DNA of 64,000 bases. Origin: Lingula anatina. Lineage: Eukaryota > Brachiopoda > Lingulata > Lingulida > Lingulidae. Of the stretch, positions 61,037 through 64,000 are shown piece after piece. Numbering within the stretch: the stretch's first letter is position 1; every line of letters starts with the position of its first letter. Made by a program: the position numbers and the translations under genes. The stretch spans positions 1,602,992 to 1,666,991 of the forward strand of contig NW_019775524.1 of the NCBI RefSeq assembly GCF_001039355.2, given 5' to 3'. The notes under the pieces are model-generated. The model was not told where the DNA came from. It searched no databases and saw nothing but the letters and a program-made list of their open reading frames with translations.

Positions 61037-62714
61037 TGGGGCCTATCCTGATTAATGAGCCATTAATTGATGCATATGATACATATATTCAGAGTGAAAA
61101 CTCTTCCATAGGACTACATTCCCTGCTGTTCTCTATAAACTTCACATGCTATATTCTGCAGATAATAATGTTATAATATAATTACAAAAGGAATCTCTTG
61201 ACGCTACTACATCTTTTCTTCTGAAAAAATTAAGTCACCATGCATGGATTGAAATATGAAGACGGGTTTAATTATAACTGTTTGCATGAGCATTTGAGGG
61301 CTAACACTTTAAAGGAATAAAATGACTTTTTTCCAATCTATTGCTCAATACCAATGGCATTGGTTTTTTTTAATTATTATATGGGATAAAATCTAATTGT
61401 AAATGCAATGACTGTTTATATTTTACCATTTCTGTATTAATTAAAAGAGTAATAGAAATACTTATCAGCAAAACATGTAGGCATCACTGTTTTTAACTAA
61501 TAAATCATAATATTGATTTAAGAAATGTCAAGTCTTATGGCTGGGTGAACTATCAAAATTCACTAATTCCATCTTTGATATTTATCTGCATTTCAATTCT
61601 ACGCTCTCATAATTATGTCCACTGAAAACCATGCATTCACTACGTATTTGATTATCATCATCATCATCATCACACTACCTGGCAGCCAGAAACTGTTATC
61701 TAGCTCTCTCATCCAAGTCTTATCTTACATCATCTAAAATGAACTGTAAAAAACCTACGTACTAATAAATTACAGTAAGCAGATAGCCCCTTCTGCATAG
61801 TTGACTCAAAGTTTCTAAGGTATTATAATTAACAAACGAAGACTATAAATACAGCAAAATCTTTATTTTATGCAGTGTTTCCCCTGTTTTATATGATATG
61901 GAAGGAAATGCATGATCAAGTTGAGAGTCCGCTTTTAAACACGGCAAATATCTAAAAAATTGCCAAGTCAGAGTTTTAAGTAAAACTGCAACTGCTTAAA
62001 TTGTCAAATCATTAATTATCAAATCTGCCACACACTGTCAAAAAAATAAAATAAAATAAAATAAATAATAAAAAATTCTTTCCAAAAACAGCTCACTTAA
62101 TGGCACAAATGGGTTCAAACTGAGTTAAGCCAGGGGACACGCCACAGGCACACATCTTGTCTATTATGTCACTAAGGTGTAGGGAAAACATAGAAAACCA
62201 CATCTTCTTGGAACTTTGTTCATCATATCTTTGATACTGCTGTGTTGAATGAAGTTAGTAACAAGCAGTGGCGGCACCCACAGTAGATAACAACAGTGAT
62301 AAGAAAAATTATGGTTGCTTCCTCCATTACCCTTGGATAATTTTTACAAGGGGTTCTATATTATAACAGTAAAAAGTCTTGTTAATAATTTATCATATTC
62401 TGTTATCTGATATCAAGTCAGTGAATGACAAACATATTATACTGTATGTTCTTTAAAGTACCAGAATTCTTTTCAACATGCACAACAATTTAATGTGGTT
62501 TGGCTCATTATAAATTTCCAATTAGTCAAATATCAAATATTTAACTCAAGATTAGTACATTAAATATAAACACCTTTTCAGTAAAAAGTTCCTTTTTTGC
62601 TGTTTTTTCTCCACCCTCTCACATGCTTCTGCTTTTGTGCTCTTATGCCCCCCCCCCCCCCTCATGAGAGCAGAGGTAAACCATGTGGTTAACACTTTAC
62701 TACAGTGTGTGTAA

Positions 62715-63228
62715 GGCTTCGTTCACATGGAAAGTCTATTTTCTAAAAATCTATTTTCTATTCGCGGTATTTTATGATCACGGTCTGTGCCCTGAATATC
62801 CTGCAGCGTAATTACAAGCAGCGCGAGCCAGTTACTTATACAAAGCTGTAATTAATTCTCGGCTGTGCTCGCATTCTATAAAATCTCATCTTCCGTTGCC
62901 GCATCGCTTGCCATCGGATCATAACAGTTGCACTGGTATCTGTCGTGTGTATAGCTTCTTCATCTTCTTCGTCTTGTTGTTGCACAAAATCGACAAACAT
63001 ATTTTTCAAAGCAACCGCCATTAACTTTCTAACTTCCTACTGCGCATGCGTCAAGGTATCAGAATCTCCTCCGAGCACAGCCGAGAATTAATTACAGCTT
63101 TGGAAGTAACTGGCTCGCGCTGCCAGTAATTACGCCGCGGGATATTCAGGGCACAGACTGTGATCACAAGATATACCGTGAATAGAAAATAGATTTTTAG
63201 AAAATAGACTTTCCATGTGAACGAAGCC
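62715..63228. mobile_element. PIF/Harbinger-type MITE with 155-bp inverted repeats and TAA target duplication
   Basis: It is bounded by TAA on both sides (62712-62714 and 63229-63231), the three-base target typical of PIF/Harbinger. It begins GGCTTCGTTCACATGGAAAG and ends with the exact inverse. The arms run to about 62870 and 63073 and agree at roughly nine bases in ten. The centre holds a minus-strand 61-codon frame (63021 to 62836, MAVALKNMFVDFVQQQ) preceded by a GCGCATGCG motif, perhaps the promoter and first codons of a lost parental gene. Confidence 0.75.
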
Positions 63229-64000
63229 TAACACTAGGTAATGATGTGAACATCATGAAAATGCACAACCTTTTCGTAAGGCAGTAAAGTGCAAAATTTC
63301 ACACAGATGCTGAGGTACAACAGATGAGGGGTTTGAAGACAATAATATAGAATCTGATGGTGTTACTGTATGCAAAAAATTAGTTGCATAACACGTACAC
63401 GATAATACTGAAAAATGGACCTGCAGAAGAAATAGAGGAAAAATTCAGCTCTCTTTGTCTGTAGGCAGAATCTGGGAACATAATCAACTGCAGAAAGGTG
63501 TCAATAAGCCGTGCATTTGTGGTACATTTGTCGGGATGTAGGGGTACAGTCAAACTACAGGAGCTACACACTATATGCCCGAGACCAGGGAATCTAGAAA
63601 GTGTGGTGGGAAATGCAGTCTGTCGTAGTTTTCCCAAAGAATGCTGGATAATATTATCAAGAAAATGCTGGGATTTCTATGAAATTAATCATTTTTAATT
63701 CCAATTTTGATCCATCATACATTGTCAATGGATATTTTAAATGTACATAGGTCTTGCAGTCCTGGCATATTTACTTTTTTTTAGCTGTATTCAGGATAAT
63801 TTAGGCAGAAACCAAGGGTTTCGTCATCTAGCCTTCACCTCGCCATCATTAGGATGGCCTGTTCATGCAGAGGATACTATCTTATGACTGGACAGCTTCT
63901 TAGTAGAATTCTCAGTATCATTTGGCCTATTTTTGATAAAATCAACACTTAACTTTTGAAGAACATTTCCAATGGCTGTTTCTTTCCCCAATGACTGTTA

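Larger units (their letters stand above)
57002..64000. other. Presumed first MYRF intron (incomplete)
   Basis: It is 7 kb of AT-rich sequence upstream of the first visible exon. I looked for a short exon with ATG that ends with one leftover base before GT on the minus strand and found none. ATGATGGCGAG before GTGAAG at about 63839 has the wrong phase. The intron contains a minisatellite, an AT microsatellite and two MITEs. Confidence 0.5.

Noticed and set aside
63827-63850. ATGATGGCGAG before GTGAAG on the minus strand as MYRF first exon
   Set aside because: It leaves two bases, whereas the next exon needs one, and the encoded residues do not fit the family.

Overview
The window is animal nuclear DNA: AT-rich, intron-rich and full of short transposon remnants, with single-copy bilaterian genes. 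Nothing in it is bacterial or viral. The protein families (MYRF, SPT2, GPR157), the heavy allelic differences and the MITE load suggest a marine invertebrate, possibly a mollusc or a non-vertebrate deuterostome. I cannot name the species from the sequence.

Layout. (1) 864-2824 (+): a four-exon GPR157-like seven-transmembrane receptor. (2) 5432-6331 (-): a single-exon secreted, heavily glycosylated, cysteine-rich protein of unknown family, facing the receptor's 3' end. A second version lies at 8595-9494. (3) 11184-15366 (+): a second, diverged GPR157-like receptor with the same exon phases. (4) 26854 down to 21321 (-): a complete six-exon SPT2 (SPTY2D1) histone-chaperone gene. (5) 57001 down to 31143 (-): 22 exons of MYRF, the membrane-bound, self-cleaving transcription factor, with a probable long 3' UTR to about 28490. 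Its first short coding exon was not found and probably lies beyond 64000.

The first 27 kb is inflated by assembly redundancy. At single-N joins (3907, 7358, 17020, 20942) and at the N gap 25159-25917, the following contig starts again inside sequence already given. The last receptor exons, the secreted-protein gene, SPT2 exons 4-6 and SPT2 exons 1-2 therefore appear two or three times. The copies differ by SNPs and indels, so at least some are alternative haplotypes. Reading each locus once, this part is roughly 16-17 kb long. Several breaks coincide with transposons or G-runs.

Mobile elements include a hAT-like MITE with G/C runs, a 1.2-kb TA-flanked element with GGGGAGA ends, a non-LTR reverse-transcriptase fragment, a foldback MITE in an SPT2 intron, a TAA-flanked Harbinger-type MITE with 155-bp inverted repeats, and two small MITEs in MYRF introns.

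The genes do not form an operon. They are independent loci: two receptors arisen by tandem duplication, a fast-changing secreted protein, a chromatin factor and a developmental transcription factor. I see no clear undescribed multi-gene system. The most novel item is the orphan secreted glycoprotein, whose two versions differ in glycosylation sites.
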